The notes: a model not told the origin generated them from the sequence alone. A stretch of 64,000 bases of DNA from JANPPS01 sp965246925 (GCA_965246925.1 OZ251994.1:1984001-2048000); one strand, 5' to 3'; shown: positions 50,401-58,754, counted from the stretch's first letter. Made by a program: numbers and translations.

Positions 50401-51210
50401 CTCGACGACGCATCGACCGACGAGAGTGAAGCCGTGGTCCGCGCCACCGCCCCGGCGGTGCGCTGGGCCGGGCAAGACCGCAACTCGGGCTCCGTCTTTC
50501 GGCAATGGCGGCGCGCGGCAGAGCTTGCCACCAATGACTGGCTCTGGATCGCCGAGGCCGATGACGAGGCCGAGCCCGGCCTATTGGACGCGCTGTCCCT
50601 CGCCCTGGATCAAGCCCCGGATGCGGTCCTGGCCTTCTCGGACAGCCGCGCGATCGACGGGGAGGGTGCCCTTCTGTGGCCGGATCATCAAGCCTACTAC
50701 GCCAAAGCCTCGGCCCCATTGCTGCAGCGTGACGCAACCATCCCGGCTTCGGTTTTTCTCCGAGCCTGCTTGTCCGAGCGGAACCTGATTTTAAATGCCA
50801 GCGCCGTTCTATGGCGCCGATCCGCCATGATCCGGGCGTTCGACCGGTGCGGCGAGGCGCTCGAGTCACTGCGCATGGCGGGCGACTGGCGGCTGTATGT
50901 GGAAATCCTGGCCGAAGGCGGCTCCGTCGCCTACGTGGCGCAACCGCTCAATGTTCACCGCCGCCATCGACATAGCGTCACCGGCCTACTCACCCCAGAG
51001 CGGCACCTTGATGAGCTGACCCAAATGCACCGCCACATGCGGACTGTGCTGGGCGAAGAAGCCGGATTACGCGACCGTCAGAGCCGCGCGTGGCAACAAG
51101 CCAAGACAGGCCTACAGGGACTGTCGCCTACCACCACGGTCAAGCCTGCCCCACCGCGCCGCCCCCGCCTACGCCGCCAAGCTGTAACACCTGCCCGCGT
51201 CTGTCCCTAG
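47479..51210 (+). CDS. Repeat / WbsX / GT4 / GT2 multidomain glycan enzyme
   Basis: A 1,243-residue protein with four parts. Residues about 28-210 contain five copies of a 38-residue repeat with the pattern YLAxxPDV, then MDPLxHY and GxxEGRxP, then FDPxW/Y. Residues about 250-590 are a GH99-like WbsX domain: VLAFYLPQFHAMPENDAWWG, WANENWTRRWDG and CVNAWNEWAEG. Residues about 599-930 form a GT4-like domain with REDAFPSVVLEAMASG. Residues about 943-1150 form a GT2 domain: ISAVVPNYNYARYLPARLAS, DDASTDES. Such proteins assemble surface glycans. There is no signal peptide. The same repeat ends the beta-helix protein at 51701. Confidence 0.88.
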   Translation: MGILHRNARSAQALTEADALAKLHQSGLFQHGWFLERNRDLTAPGLDPLRHYHLFGWKEGRWPNPYFDPAWYLATYPDVRTASMDPLLHYILHGEQEGRQPLGHFDPAWYRLAYALPAPLLALAHYLEHRRSGLVSPVPEFDPVFYLAHSPDVASAGMDPFEHYLIRGASEGRQPSAQFDPAYYRIRHMSHASGANPLLHYRAHRTQPGVHPRRPAGETDIPQEVRRNTAPGPLFEEVAPLPSGTPRRAKVLAFYLPQFHAMPENDAWWGRGFTEWTNVARALPRFAGHYQPRIPRDLGHYSLDGTETLRRQAKMAQDAGLHGFVFYFYWFNRRRLLDGPLEALLADPSVELPFCLMWANENWTRRWDGSEHEVLISQDYRDEDGPALVCELVRHFRDPRYIRLGGRPVLMIYRAGLIPRTKQSVAAWRTRFKALGEDPVFIMAQSFDERDPRPYGMDAAVEFPPHKLTAGLERLNPGLQMLDAAARAHVFDYAEVAQASDLTQPPYPLIRTALPGWDNDARRQGAGMVLHGSTPNAYAAWLTRLIGAAAAQPVCGEALVCVNAWNEWAEGAYLEPDVHFGAAYLNATARAIAQPLAAARRLLLVGHDAFPAGSQLLLLNIARRMRAQGVAIETWLLEGGALEDEYRAAGPLTIAPASSMAGRAWPGVVGALVNTAAAAAAIPHLAQAGIACTWLVHELPRLLQERGLIEPARAAAPLARHVVFASPFVRDRFTGQVSAGTTHIIPQGLYAPPRPGAIGAALRASLGIPDDAVLAVALGYADLRKGFDWFIEIWRQTRRTVRPVHLLWVGDMDPVARAYLLPDHAPGLHLLARQDHAADWFAAADVHLLTSREDAFPSVVLEAMASGCPTVAFEGAGGAPGLLREHGAGRAVPLGDIPGMVEALLACAGPVEGLAGRSRTAFAWPSYVDRLLELVWPDRRRISAVVPNYNYARYLPARLASIAAQTCPADEVIVLDDASTDESEAVVRATAPAVRWAGQDRNSGSVFRQWRRAAELATNDWLWIAEADDEAEPGLLDALSLALDQAPDAVLAFSDSRAIDGEGALLWPDHQAYYAKASAPLLQRDATIPASVFLRACLSERNLILNASAVLWRRSAMIRAFDRCGEALESLRMAGDWRLYVEILAEGGSVAYVAQPLNVHRRHRHSVTGLLTPERHLDELTQMHRHMRTVLGEEAGLRDRQSRAWQQAKTGLQGLSPTTTVKPAPPRRPRLRRQAVTPARVCP

Positions 51211-51220
51211 CAACGGCCAG

Positions 51221-51457
51221 CTAATGGTCCCGCCCGCGCCCGGTTTTCGATTGCATCGCATCGATCATCTTTGACGCCTCGGCCTTGCTGAGCGAAGGAT
51301 CGAACGGCTCCCCCGCCTCTTCACAGAGCGTCTTCAGATACGACGCCTGTGCGCCGGTCATAGTCTCGGCACCGGTTGTCCACTCGCTAGGATCCTTCAC
51401 CGCATTGGTATGCGGGGTTGAGGTGTTGGGGTTCGGGTCTTTTGGGTTCGTGCTCAT
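51221..51457 (-). CDS. DUF3072 domain protein
   Basis: A 78-residue protein from the ATG at 51457. The core MTGAQASYLKTLCEEAGEPF followed by LSKAEASKMIDAMQ is the DUF3072 signature, a small helical domain of unknown function. The N-terminal 30 residues are Asn/Pro/Thr-rich and probably disordered. It is convergent with the glycan enzyme gene, with a 10-base gap. Confidence 0.85.
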   Translation of the reverse strand: MSTNPKDPNPNTSTPHTNAVKDPSEWTTGAETMTGAQASYLKTLCEEAGEPFDPSLSKAEASKMIDAMQSKTGRGRDH

Positions 51458-51700
51458 GGGCCGATAACGCCAACGCACCCCACCGGTTCAGACAAAAACG
51501 ACACGGGCGCACGCGTCAGCTAGGCCCAACACTGGGCACACCTGGTCGATTCAAACCCCAATCTCAATCCTGACACAAAGCCGTGAGCCGCGCCGTTCGT
51601 AACTCGCCGTTAATCTTCAGTCTGTATTTCTGGACATGTCGCAAATCGAGCGACGCAAAACGGGAATTTAAACGACTGTGTGGGCAGAGGACTAGGCACG

Positions 51701-54700
51701 ATGACAATTCTTACGGTTGGCATAGGTAAAGAGTATAGCACGATTTCGGCCGCGGTGGCAGCGTCTCATGCGGGTGACGTCGTGCAGGTTCAAGCCGGGA
51801 CCTACACCAACGATTTCCCGTCCGTCCGTGCCAGCATTTCGCTGATCGCCGTCGGCGGCATGGTCACCATGGTCGCCACCATCAGCCCGCCCAACGGCAA
51901 GGGCATCATCGACCAGTATGCTGACCTCGTGGTGGACGGCTTCTCGTTCTTCGGGGCCCAGGTGCCCGACCATAACGGCGCCGGCATCCGCAGCAATAAC
52001 GGCAACCTCACCGTCCGCAACAGCCTGTTCATGAACAACCAGGACGGCATCCTGGCCGGCGCCGACGCCAACGCCACCATCGACATCGAATCGTCCGAGT
52101 TCGCCTATAATGGCGCCGGCGACGGCTACAGCCACAACATCTACGTCGGCGCCGTGAAGCAGTTCACGGTCAACAACAGCTACTTCCATGACTCCATCAT
52201 CGGCCACGAGATCAAGAGCCGCGCCTTCAACACCACCATCACCAACAACCGCATCATGGACGGCGCCACCGGCACTGCCAGCTACAGCATCGACCTGCCG
52301 AACGCCGGCAACGCCCTCATAACCGGCAACGTGATCGAGAAAGGCCCGGACTCACAGAACCAGGCCATCATCCATTTCGGCGGTGAGGCCGCGCCCTGGC
52401 CCGGCTCCAAGCTGACCGTCACCGGCAACACCGTGGTGAACGACCGTGAAACCGTCATCGGCCTGTTCAACCAGACCGGCATCACCGCCACCGTGACCGG
52501 CAACACCCTCTATGGCCTGACCGCCGCCAATTTCGGCGGCACGACTGCCACCAACACCGTCGTCATCACCCGCCCGGTGCTCGACACCAGCACCATCGCC
52601 CCCGTGTTCGTGCCCCAGGGCCCACCGCCGCCGCCACTGACGGTCGCGGTGCCGGACGGCGTCGTCTATACCGATTTCGGACGCGACGGGGACGTCACCG
52701 CCACTGGGCACATCATCCACGTGGGCGCGGACCGCGGCTTCAAGAACCTGCAGCAGGCGCTCGCCATAGCGCAGGACGGCGACACCATCGACGTTGATGC
52801 CGGCATCTATAAGAACGACTTCTCGACCGCGACCCACAAGGTCATCATCCAAGGCGTGGGCGGCATGGCCATCTTCACCGCCGACCGCTACGCCGACAAC
52901 AACCGCGCCACCATCGACGTGCAGGCGGACATTACCATCCGCAACCTCGATATCAGCGGCACCAAGAGCTATGACGGCAACGGCGCCGCGCTCCGGATCG
53001 AGTCCGGCCACGCGACCATCGTGAACTCCGTCCTGCACAACAACGACACGTCCATCCTGGCCGGCGGCTCCGGCACCACCGTCTCCGTCTATGACAGCGA
53101 GATCTACCAGAACGGCAACTTCGACAAAGCCACGTCCCAGATCAACATCGGCGATGTCGGGAGCTTCACGCTCCAGAACAGCTACGTCCATGACGGCTAC
53201 GTGGCGCACGAAGTGAACGATCAGGCCTACTTCAGCCGCATCCAGAACAACCGGATCATCGATGGCCCGATCTGGACGACCAGCTTCGAAATCAACCTGG
53301 GCCACGGCGGGGACGCCATCATCTCCGGCAACGTGATCGAAAAGGGCAAGAACTCCGCCAACAGCAACTCCGTCCATGTCGGCGGCGAGGGGCCAACCTA
53401 CCAGAACAGCAACGTCCAGATCACCGGCAACACCCTGATCTCGGACCTGATCTCCGAACACCCCTATACCTTCTTCATCACCGGTGACGGCACGACGTCC
53501 AACGGCGTGGCCCCCTCCATCACCGCCACCAACAACACTTTCGTGGGCGGCATCCCCGGTAGCGCCCAGACCATCAACGCGGTGAACATCAACCCGCACG
53601 TCGCCACCACCGCGGCCATCAGCACGGCCCTGCCCTGGGCCGCCCCGGCAGCCATGAAGCCGGTCATCCAGCGCGGCCCGGATACCCTGATCGTCTCCAT
53701 GCACAACCAGGCTGGTGAGACGGCCGAGTTCATCGTCTCGGTCGATGGAACTGTCGTCGGCGGCGGCACCATCGTCGATGGTGAGGACAACGTCTTCACC
53801 GGGACCTGGGGCGCCGGCACCCACGCGATCGAACTCACCCAAATCAACGCCTACAACGTCTCCCATCAGGCCATCCACGCCTATGTGGATAGCGTGACCT
53901 TGAATGGCGTCGTATCCAAGCCCTCCACTGTGCCCGGCGAGAACGAGACGACGTGGCAGCCCTACGATGTTTCCATCACCGCGCCAGCCGGCGCGCCGGG
54001 CCTGGCCCCCATCACGCAGGCCCAGGCCGGCAGCTGGTTCAACGCCACCTTCTACGTCAACCAGCATCCGGACGTGGCCGCCTCCGGCATGGATCCGTTC
54101 ACGCACTACATGACGGTGGGCTTCAAGCAAGGCTACGACCCGTCCATCAAGTTTTCCACCAGTGCCTACCTGTCGCAGCACGCGGACGTCGCCGCCGCAT
54201 TGCAGAACCCGCTGCAGCACTTCATCGACGTAGGGCAAGCGGCCGGCGCCGTCCCGCAAGCGGCCACGCCCCACCCCCTCACAAACGATCCGCTGGTGGA
54301 CGCCACCTGGTATTACGCCCAGCATCCGGACGTGGCCGCCAAGGGCCTGGATGCCGCCACCGAGTATAACACCGAAGGCTGGAAGCTGGGCTATAACCCC
54401 GACCAGTATTTCGACACCAACTTCTATCTATCCCATAACGCAGACGTCGCCGCAGCAGGCATCAACCCGCTCGCACATTACGAGTCCTTCGGTTTCAAGG
54501 AGGGCCGTGAGCCCAGCGTCGCCTTCTCCAACAAGGCCTACCTGGCAGCCAACCCGGACGTGAAGGCCTTCGGCATCAACCCGCTGATCCATTATGAAGA
54601 GTATGGCCAATATGAAGGCCGCGCCGTTTTCGCCAACACGCCAGCCGCGATCAATGCCCTGGTCGCGTTCAAGTCGGAGGCGCAGCTGTTCGACGCCAGT

Positions 54701-54919
54701 TATTACCTGGCCCACAATGCCGACGTGGCCGCCGCGCACATCGACCCGCTGTATCACTACGAGGCGTTCGGCTGGCACGAAGGCCGCGACCCCAGCGCCG
54801 CCTTCAGCACCAACCAATATCTGGCCCACTACGCCGACGTAAAGAACGCCCACGTTGACCCGCTCGCCCACTTCGCCAGCTACGGCCAGCTCGAAGGCCG
54901 CCAGGCATTCCCGGTATAA
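51701..54919 (+). CDS. Right-handed beta-helix protein with CBM-like domain and 38-residue repeats
   Basis: A 1,072-residue protein from the ATG at 51701 (AGAGGA upstream). Two right-handed parallel beta-helix domains (about 1-310 and 330-640) repeat SGN-V-I-x-K-G and ITNNRIMDG patterns and are joined by a PPPPP linker. Residues about 655-735 resemble a calcium-dependent xylan-binding module (EFIVSVDGTVVGGGT, AYVDSVTLNG). From about 777 there are seven copies of the 38-residue repeat (FYLSHNADVAAAGINPLAHY then GxxEGR). There is no N-terminal signal; secretion by another route is likely. Pectate lyase, alginate epimerase or adhesin roles are all possible. Confidence 0.86.
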   Translation: MTILTVGIGKEYSTISAAVAASHAGDVVQVQAGTYTNDFPSVRASISLIAVGGMVTMVATISPPNGKGIIDQYADLVVDGFSFFGAQVPDHNGAGIRSNNGNLTVRNSLFMNNQDGILAGADANATIDIESSEFAYNGAGDGYSHNIYVGAVKQFTVNNSYFHDSIIGHEIKSRAFNTTITNNRIMDGATGTASYSIDLPNAGNALITGNVIEKGPDSQNQAIIHFGGEAAPWPGSKLTVTGNTVVNDRETVIGLFNQTGITATVTGNTLYGLTAANFGGTTATNTVVITRPVLDTSTIAPVFVPQGPPPPPLTVAVPDGVVYTDFGRDGDVTATGHIIHVGADRGFKNLQQALAIAQDGDTIDVDAGIYKNDFSTATHKVIIQGVGGMAIFTADRYADNNRATIDVQADITIRNLDISGTKSYDGNGAALRIESGHATIVNSVLHNNDTSILAGGSGTTVSVYDSEIYQNGNFDKATSQINIGDVGSFTLQNSYVHDGYVAHEVNDQAYFSRIQNNRIIDGPIWTTSFEINLGHGGDAIISGNVIEKGKNSANSNSVHVGGEGPTYQNSNVQITGNTLISDLISEHPYTFFITGDGTTSNGVAPSITATNNTFVGGIPGSAQTINAVNINPHVATTAAISTALPWAAPAAMKPVIQRGPDTLIVSMHNQAGETAEFIVSVDGTVVGGGTIVDGEDNVFTGTWGAGTHAIELTQINAYNVSHQAIHAYVDSVTLNGVVSKPSTVPGENETTWQPYDVSITAPAGAPGLAPITQAQAGSWFNATFYVNQHPDVAASGMDPFTHYMTVGFKQGYDPSIKFSTSAYLSQHADVAAALQNPLQHFIDVGQAAGAVPQAATPHPLTNDPLVDATWYYAQHPDVAAKGLDAATEYNTEGWKLGYNPDQYFDTNFYLSHNADVAAAGINPLAHYESFGFKEGREPSVAFSNKAYLAANPDVKAFGINPLIHYEEYGQYEGRAVFANTPAAINALVAFKSEAQLFDASYYLAHNADVAAAHIDPLYHYEAFGWHEGRDPSAAFSTNQYLAHYADVKNAHVDPLAHFASYGQLEGRQAFPV

Positions 54920-54968
54920 TTTCTAACCTGCCTGCTCAAACGCGCGAGCAATGACAGTCTCCCCGTTC

Positions 54969-55020
54969 CCTGAGCCCGTCGAAGGGCGGCACCACTGGCC
55001 CGCCCTTCGGCAAGCTCAGG
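54969..55020. repeat. 21-bp imperfect inverted repeat (hairpin)
   Basis: CCTGAGCCCGTCGAAGG (from 54969) pairs with CCTTCGGCAAGCTCAGG (to 55020) over 21 bases around a 10-base loop. A further partial copy, CCTGAGCCTGCCGGAGG, lies near 55063-55079. This resembles a dispersed repeat common in high-GC genomes. Its position between the beta-helix gene and the convergent folE suggests it may also terminate transcription. Confidence 0.75.
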
Positions 55021-55105
55021 ACTGACTAGCGGCTTCTTGGCTCGAACCCGTCCCCCGTTAACCCTGAGCCTGCCGGAGGAGCGCAGTAGAAAGCTCTCTG
55101 CCGCA

Positions 55106-55774
55106 TCAGAGCTCGACACTCCCCGGAGCCCGGTTGCCGATCATCGACATCAGCTCCCGCCGGGTCGAAGGATCATCGCGGAAGGCGCCCAGCATCCGGC
55201 TCGTCACCATGCTGACCCCCGGCTTGTGCACGCCCCGGGTCGTCATGCACTGGTGCCCCGCCTCGATCACCACAGCAGTCCCGCGCGGCATCAACACCTG
55301 ATCGATCGTGTTGGCGATCTGCACCGTCAGCTTCTCTTGGATCTGCAGCCGCTTCGCATACGCATCAGCCACCCGCGCCAGCTTGCTGATCCCCACCACC
55401 CGGCTCAGCGGAAGATACGCGATGTGGCAGCGTCCGATGATCGGCACCATATGATGTTCGCAATAACTCTCGAGCCGGATGTCGCGGAGCAGGACGATCT
55501 CGTCATACCCCTCCACCTCCTCGAACGTGCGCTCCAGCAGCGACACCGGGTCGATCCCATACCCGGCAAAAAGCTCACCATAGGACCGCACCACTCGCCG
55601 CGGCGTATCCCGCAGCCCCTCCCGGTCCGGGTCGTCCCCCGCCCAGCGCAGCAGCGTGCGAACCGCCGCCTCAGCCTCCTGCGCCGTCGGACGGCCCGTG
55701 CTGTGCTGTGCCTCGTCGGGCTGAGGTGGCGTAATGATGTTCAACTGATGCTTTCCTCGCAACGCAGAAAGCAT
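55106..55774 (-). CDS. folE: GTP cyclohydrolase I
   Basis: A 222-residue enzyme that converts GTP to dihydroneopterin triphosphate, the first step of folate synthesis. It has the zinc-binding Cys/His in LESYCEHHMVPIIGRCHIAY, KLARVADAYAKRLQIQEKLT, and the closing MTTRGVHKPG and MVTSRMLG. Length and motifs are typical. A TTG at 55744 with GAGG upstream is an alternative start. It is the last gene of the metZ-apaG-folE operon, 27 bases after apaG. Confidence 0.95.
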   Translation of the reverse strand: MLSALRGKHQLNIITPPQPDEAQHSTGRPTAQEAEAAVRTLLRWAGDDPDREGLRDTPRRVVRSYGELFAGYGIDPVSLLERTFEEVEGYDEIVLLRDIRLESYCEHHMVPIIGRCHIAYLPLSRVVGISKLARVADAYAKRLQIQEKLTVQIANTIDQVLMPRGTAVVIEAGHQCMTTRGVHKPGVSMVTSRMLGAFRDDPSTRRELMSMIGNRAPGSVEL

Positions 55775-55801
55775 GTGGGTCGCCCGGCAAGGGCGGCAAG
55801 T

Positions 55802-56203
55802 TCAGTGCAGCCGGCTTTGCGGGTCCGGGCTGTCCAGGCTGAACGCCGGGATTGCCGCATCGAACGCCTCCCCGCAAGCGGCCACCATGTGATACAGGCC
55901 GGACATGAAGCCCGACGGCGTCCCAAGCGGCGTGCCGGACGTGTATTCGAAGGCCTGCCCAGGCTCCAGCATCGGTTGCTGCCCCACCACGCCCGGCCCC
56001 TCTACCACCTGCACCCGGCCCCGCCCGTCCGTGATGCGCCAGGTGCGCCGCAGCAGCTGCACCGCCTCGTGCCCCTGGTTCTCGATCCGCACTTCATACG
56101 CCCAGACCCAGCTACTCTCATCCGGGTCGGACTGATCCTCCAGATACGCCGTCCGCACCCGCACCAGCACCCCGCGGGTGAGCGCCGTATAGACCCCGCT
56201 CAT
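55802..56203 (-). CDS. apaG: ApaG protein
   Basis: A 133-residue beta-sandwich protein. The signature segments are YEVRIENQGHEAVQLLRRTW, ITDGRGRVQVVEGPGVVG and FEYTSGTPLGTPSGFMSG, followed by MVAACGEAFDAAIPAF. ApaG is linked in enterobacteria to Co2+/Mg2+ handling and diadenosine tetraphosphate, though its molecular role is unclear. Its ATG overlaps the metZ stop by four bases, so it is translationally coupled to methionine synthesis. Confidence 0.95.
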   Translation of the reverse strand: MSGVYTALTRGVLVRVRTAYLEDQSDPDESSWVWAYEVRIENQGHEAVQLLRRTWRITDGRGRVQVVEGPGVVGQQPMLEPGQAFEYTSGTPLGTPSGFMSGLYHMVAACGEAFDAAIPAFSLDSPDPQSRLH

Positions 56204-57396
56204 TCCGCCGCCTGCCTGAGCGCAACCGACCCCAGCGCCTGCTCCAAATCCTCGGCCAAATCCAGCGCATCCTCAAGCCCGACCGACAGCCGGACCGCCC
56301 CATCGCCGATACCAAGCCGCGCCCGCTCCTCCGCCCCGATCCGCATATGCGTCGTGGTCGCCGGGTGGGTGATCAGGGATTTGCTGTCCCCCAGATTGTT
56401 GCTGATCCTTATCACCCGGAGCGCGTCCATCATCGCAAACGCCGCATCCTTGCCGCCCGACAGTTCGAACGTGACCAGCGTGCCACCGGCCGACATCTGC
56501 GACATCGCCAGCCGGTGCTGCGGATGGTCGGGCCGCGCCGGGTAATACACGCGCTCTACCGCGGGGTGCGCCGCCAGCCGGTCCGCCACCAACGCCGCCG
56601 CCGCGCATGACGCCCGCACGCGCAACTCCAGCGTCTCGAGCCCCTTCAGCAACAGCCAGGCATTGAAAGGGGACAGCGTCGGCCCCGTGTTGCGGATGAA
56701 GGGCTGAAGCACGTCCTCGATCCACGCGCGCCGCCCCAGGACCGCGCCGCCCAGCACCCGGCCCTGCCCATCGATGTGCTTCGTGCAAGAGTACACCACG
56801 ATGTCGGCGCCAAGCTCGATCGGTTGCTGCAGCAACGGTGTCGCGAACACGTTATCCACGATCACCAGCGCCCCAGCCGCATGCGCCATGGTGCAAATGG
56901 CGCGGAGGTCCAGCACCTCCAGCATAGGGTTAGACGGCGATTCCAGCAGCACCATGGCCGCCGGAGTGGAAAGCGCCCGGTGCCAGGCGTCCAAATCCGT
57001 GCCGTCCACGAACTCGGTGACGATGCCGTAGCGCGGCAGAAGCGTGGAGACGATCCAGTGGCACGAGCCGAACAGCGCGCGGGACGCGACCAGCCGGTCC
57101 CCGGTGCGCAGGTGGCATAGCATGCTGGCGTGCACCGCCGCCATACCCGTCGCCGTCGCCCGGCAAGCCTCCGCCCCCTCGATCAGCGCTAGCCGCTGCT
57201 CGAACATCGTAACCGTCGGGTTGGCGAAGCGCGTGTACTGGTAGTGGCTCTCGGTCCCGGTGAACGTCGCTTCCGCCTGCCCGGCACTCTCGTAAACATA
57301 GCCGGACGTCAGGAACAACGCCTCGGACGTTTCGCCGAAATTGGTGCGCGTGGTGCCGCCATGGACCAAATTGGTGGCGGGGCGAAAGGATGGCAT
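56200..57396 (-). CDS. metZ: O-succinylhomoserine sulfhydrylase
   Basis: A 398-residue PLP enzyme from the ATG at 57396 with GGAG upstream; an upstream TTG adds six residues. It joins O-succinylhomoserine and sulfide to give homocysteine. Motifs include TRFANPTVTMFEQRLALIEG, a PLP-binding VIVDNVFATPLLQQP and the Schiff-base Lys in SCTKHIDGQGRVLGG. A SAM-II riboswitch precedes it, as in many alphaproteobacteria, so methionine excess should reduce expression. O-acetylhomoserine use is a possible alternative. Confidence 0.94.
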   Translation of the reverse strand: MPSFRPATNLVHGGTTRTNFGETSEALFLTSGYVYESAGQAEATFTGTESHYQYTRFANPTVTMFEQRLALIEGAEACRATATGMAAVHASMLCHLRTGDRLVASRALFGSCHWIVSTLLPRYGIVTEFVDGTDLDAWHRALSTPAAMVLLESPSNPMLEVLDLRAICTMAHAAGALVIVDNVFATPLLQQPIELGADIVVYSCTKHIDGQGRVLGGAVLGRRAWIEDVLQPFIRNTGPTLSPFNAWLLLKGLETLELRVRASCAAAALVADRLAAHPAVERVYYPARPDHPQHRLAMSQMSAGGTLVTFELSGGKDAAFAMMDALRVIRISNNLGDSKSLITHPATTTHMRIGAEERARLGIGDGAVRLSVGLEDALDLAEDLEQALGSVALRQAAE

Positions 57397-57451
57397 CGGC
57401 GTGGACTCCAACAAAATGGCCGGAGTGCCTGCGGCAACGGATCACCGCGGG

Positions 57452-57506
57452 CCTCTTTAGCGCGCTTATTTAGCCTCGCCGCAATCCGGCCGGACAAATC
57501 ACGAGG
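57452..57506 (-). promoter_or_regulatory. SAM-II riboswitch upstream of metZ
   Basis: On the minus strand this 55-base element begins CCTCGTGATTTG and continues to CGAGGCTAAATAAG and GCGCTAAAGAGG. The CCTCG/CGAGG stem, the GTGATTTG loop motif and the GCTAAAGAGG end are the conserved features of the SAM-II pseudoknot class. It lies 55 bases before the metZ start. Binding of S-adenosylmethionine is expected to hide the ribosome site. The downstream apaG and folE share this control if they are on one transcript. Confidence 0.9.
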
Positions 57507-57568
57507 TTTGGCGATGTACGCCCGAAGCCGTTGCGCGGTCAACGGCCAAACCCTATAACGATCCCGCC

Positions 57569-57642
57569 GCGGGTGTAGTTCAATGGTAGAACGGCAGCTT
57601 CCCAAGCTGCATACGAGGGTTCGATTCCCTTCACCCGCTCCA
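57569..57642 (+). tRNA. tRNA-Gly (anticodon CCC)
   Basis: A full cloverleaf: acceptor GCGGGTG/CACCCGC, D-stem GTTC/GAAC, anticodon stem GCAGC/GCTGC with loop TTCCCAA (anticodon CCC, reads GGG), and T-arm GAGGG-TTCGATT-CCCTT. The discriminator is T and the CCA end is encoded (57640-57642). It is divergent from the metZ leader. Confidence 0.96.
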
Positions 57643-57718
57643 GCCCACGCGGCCTCCGCATCGGCTTGGCTCACCGGGGCGCTGTATCCTGACCCTCTCC
57701 GTCGTCTTCCGGCACGCC

Positions 57719-58735
57719 ATGTTCTTCGCCCTAATGGCTGGCCTGTCCGCCAGCGTCGTGCGGCTCATGATCGCCCGCGGCCCTATCGACCAGCCTGACG
57801 CCCGCAAGGCGCACGCGCGTCCGGTGCCGAAGGGCGGTGGCGTGGGCGTGGTGGCCACATTCTTAGCCGGCATCGCGCTGCTTTACGCCGGGGCCGAGTT
57901 CGCCCGCCTGGCCGACCCCTACTTCCGCGGCCTCATCCTCGCCGCCATCGGCATCGCCACTGTGGCCTTTCTCGATGATATCAAGAATTGGTCCTTCATC
58001 ATCAAGCTCGGTGCCCAGATCGCCGCCGCGGCGCTGGCTGTCGGCAGCGGCCTCGTCGTGGACCGGCTCAACCTGCCCGGCCTAGGCACCGTTCCGCTCG
58101 GCTGGGCGGCGGTGCCGCTCACCCTCGGCTGGATCCTGTTCGCCACCAACGCCGTAAACTTCATGGACGGGCTGAACGGCTTGGTGGCCGGTAGTTGCGC
58201 CCTTGCCGCGGTGATCCTCGCCGCCTTGGCCGCAGGCATGGGCGGCTGGTTCGTCTATGCCGCCTCAGGCCTGCTCGCCGCCGGGCTGCTCGGCTTCCTG
58301 CCGTTCAACTTCCCCAACGCCCGGATCTTCTTGGGAGACGTCGGCAGCCAGTTCTGCGGTTTCGTACTCGCGGTGCTCACCGTCGCCGCCGGGCGCTTCC
58401 AGGGAGTCGAGTTGTCCGTCCTGCTGGTGCCGATGCTGCTCGCGGGATTGCTCTATGACGTGGCCTTCACCCTGGCCCGGCGCACCGCCGCCGGCGCCCG
58501 CATCACCACGCCGCACCGCAGCCACCTCTACCAAATCGCCCACCGGAGCGGCATGGGCGCGGTGGAGATCGCGCTGGTCCATTTCGGTTTTGTCCTCTGG
58601 GGCGGTGCCTGCAGCCTCGCATTCCTCGCCAGCACTGGACCCGCAAAACCCTGGGCCGCCGCCGCTGTGCTGCTGCCGCAACTGCTCTGGACAGCCTACG
58701 TGCTTCGGCTGGGCCGCCGCTTGGAGAGCTGGTGA
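57719..58735 (+). CDS. WecA/MraY-family undecaprenyl-phosphate sugar-1-phosphate transferase
   Basis: A 338-residue integral membrane protein with about ten hydrophobic segments. Signature motifs are RKAHARPVPKGGGVGV, FLDDIKN, NAVNFMDGLNGL, PNARIFLGDVGSQF and HRSHLYQ. It transfers a sugar-1-phosphate (often GlcNAc or a derivative) to undecaprenyl phosphate, starting O-antigen or similar chains. It therefore provides a second lipid-linked initiation route beside the EpsB-type enzyme at 28657. A short secreted-protein gene follows after 19 bases. Confidence 0.92.
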   Translation: MFFALMAGLSASVVRLMIARGPIDQPDARKAHARPVPKGGGVGVVATFLAGIALLYAGAEFARLADPYFRGLILAAIGIATVAFLDDIKNWSFIIKLGAQIAAAALAVGSGLVVDRLNLPGLGTVPLGWAAVPLTLGWILFATNAVNFMDGLNGLVAGSCALAAVILAALAAGMGGWFVYAASGLLAAGLLGFLPFNFPNARIFLGDVGSQFCGFVLAVLTVAAGRFQGVELSVLLVPMLLAGLLYDVAFTLARRTAAGARITTPHRSHLYQIAHRSGMGAVEIALVHFGFVLWGGACSLAFLASTGPAKPWAAAAVLLPQLLWTAYVLRLGRRLESW

Positions 58736-58754
58736 ACTGCGCTATGTCTTCGCT

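Noticed and set aside
52352..54325. A 657-codon open frame on the minus strand
   Set aside because: It is antisense to the beta-helix gene, and its Val/Asp/Gly-rich product has no family pattern.
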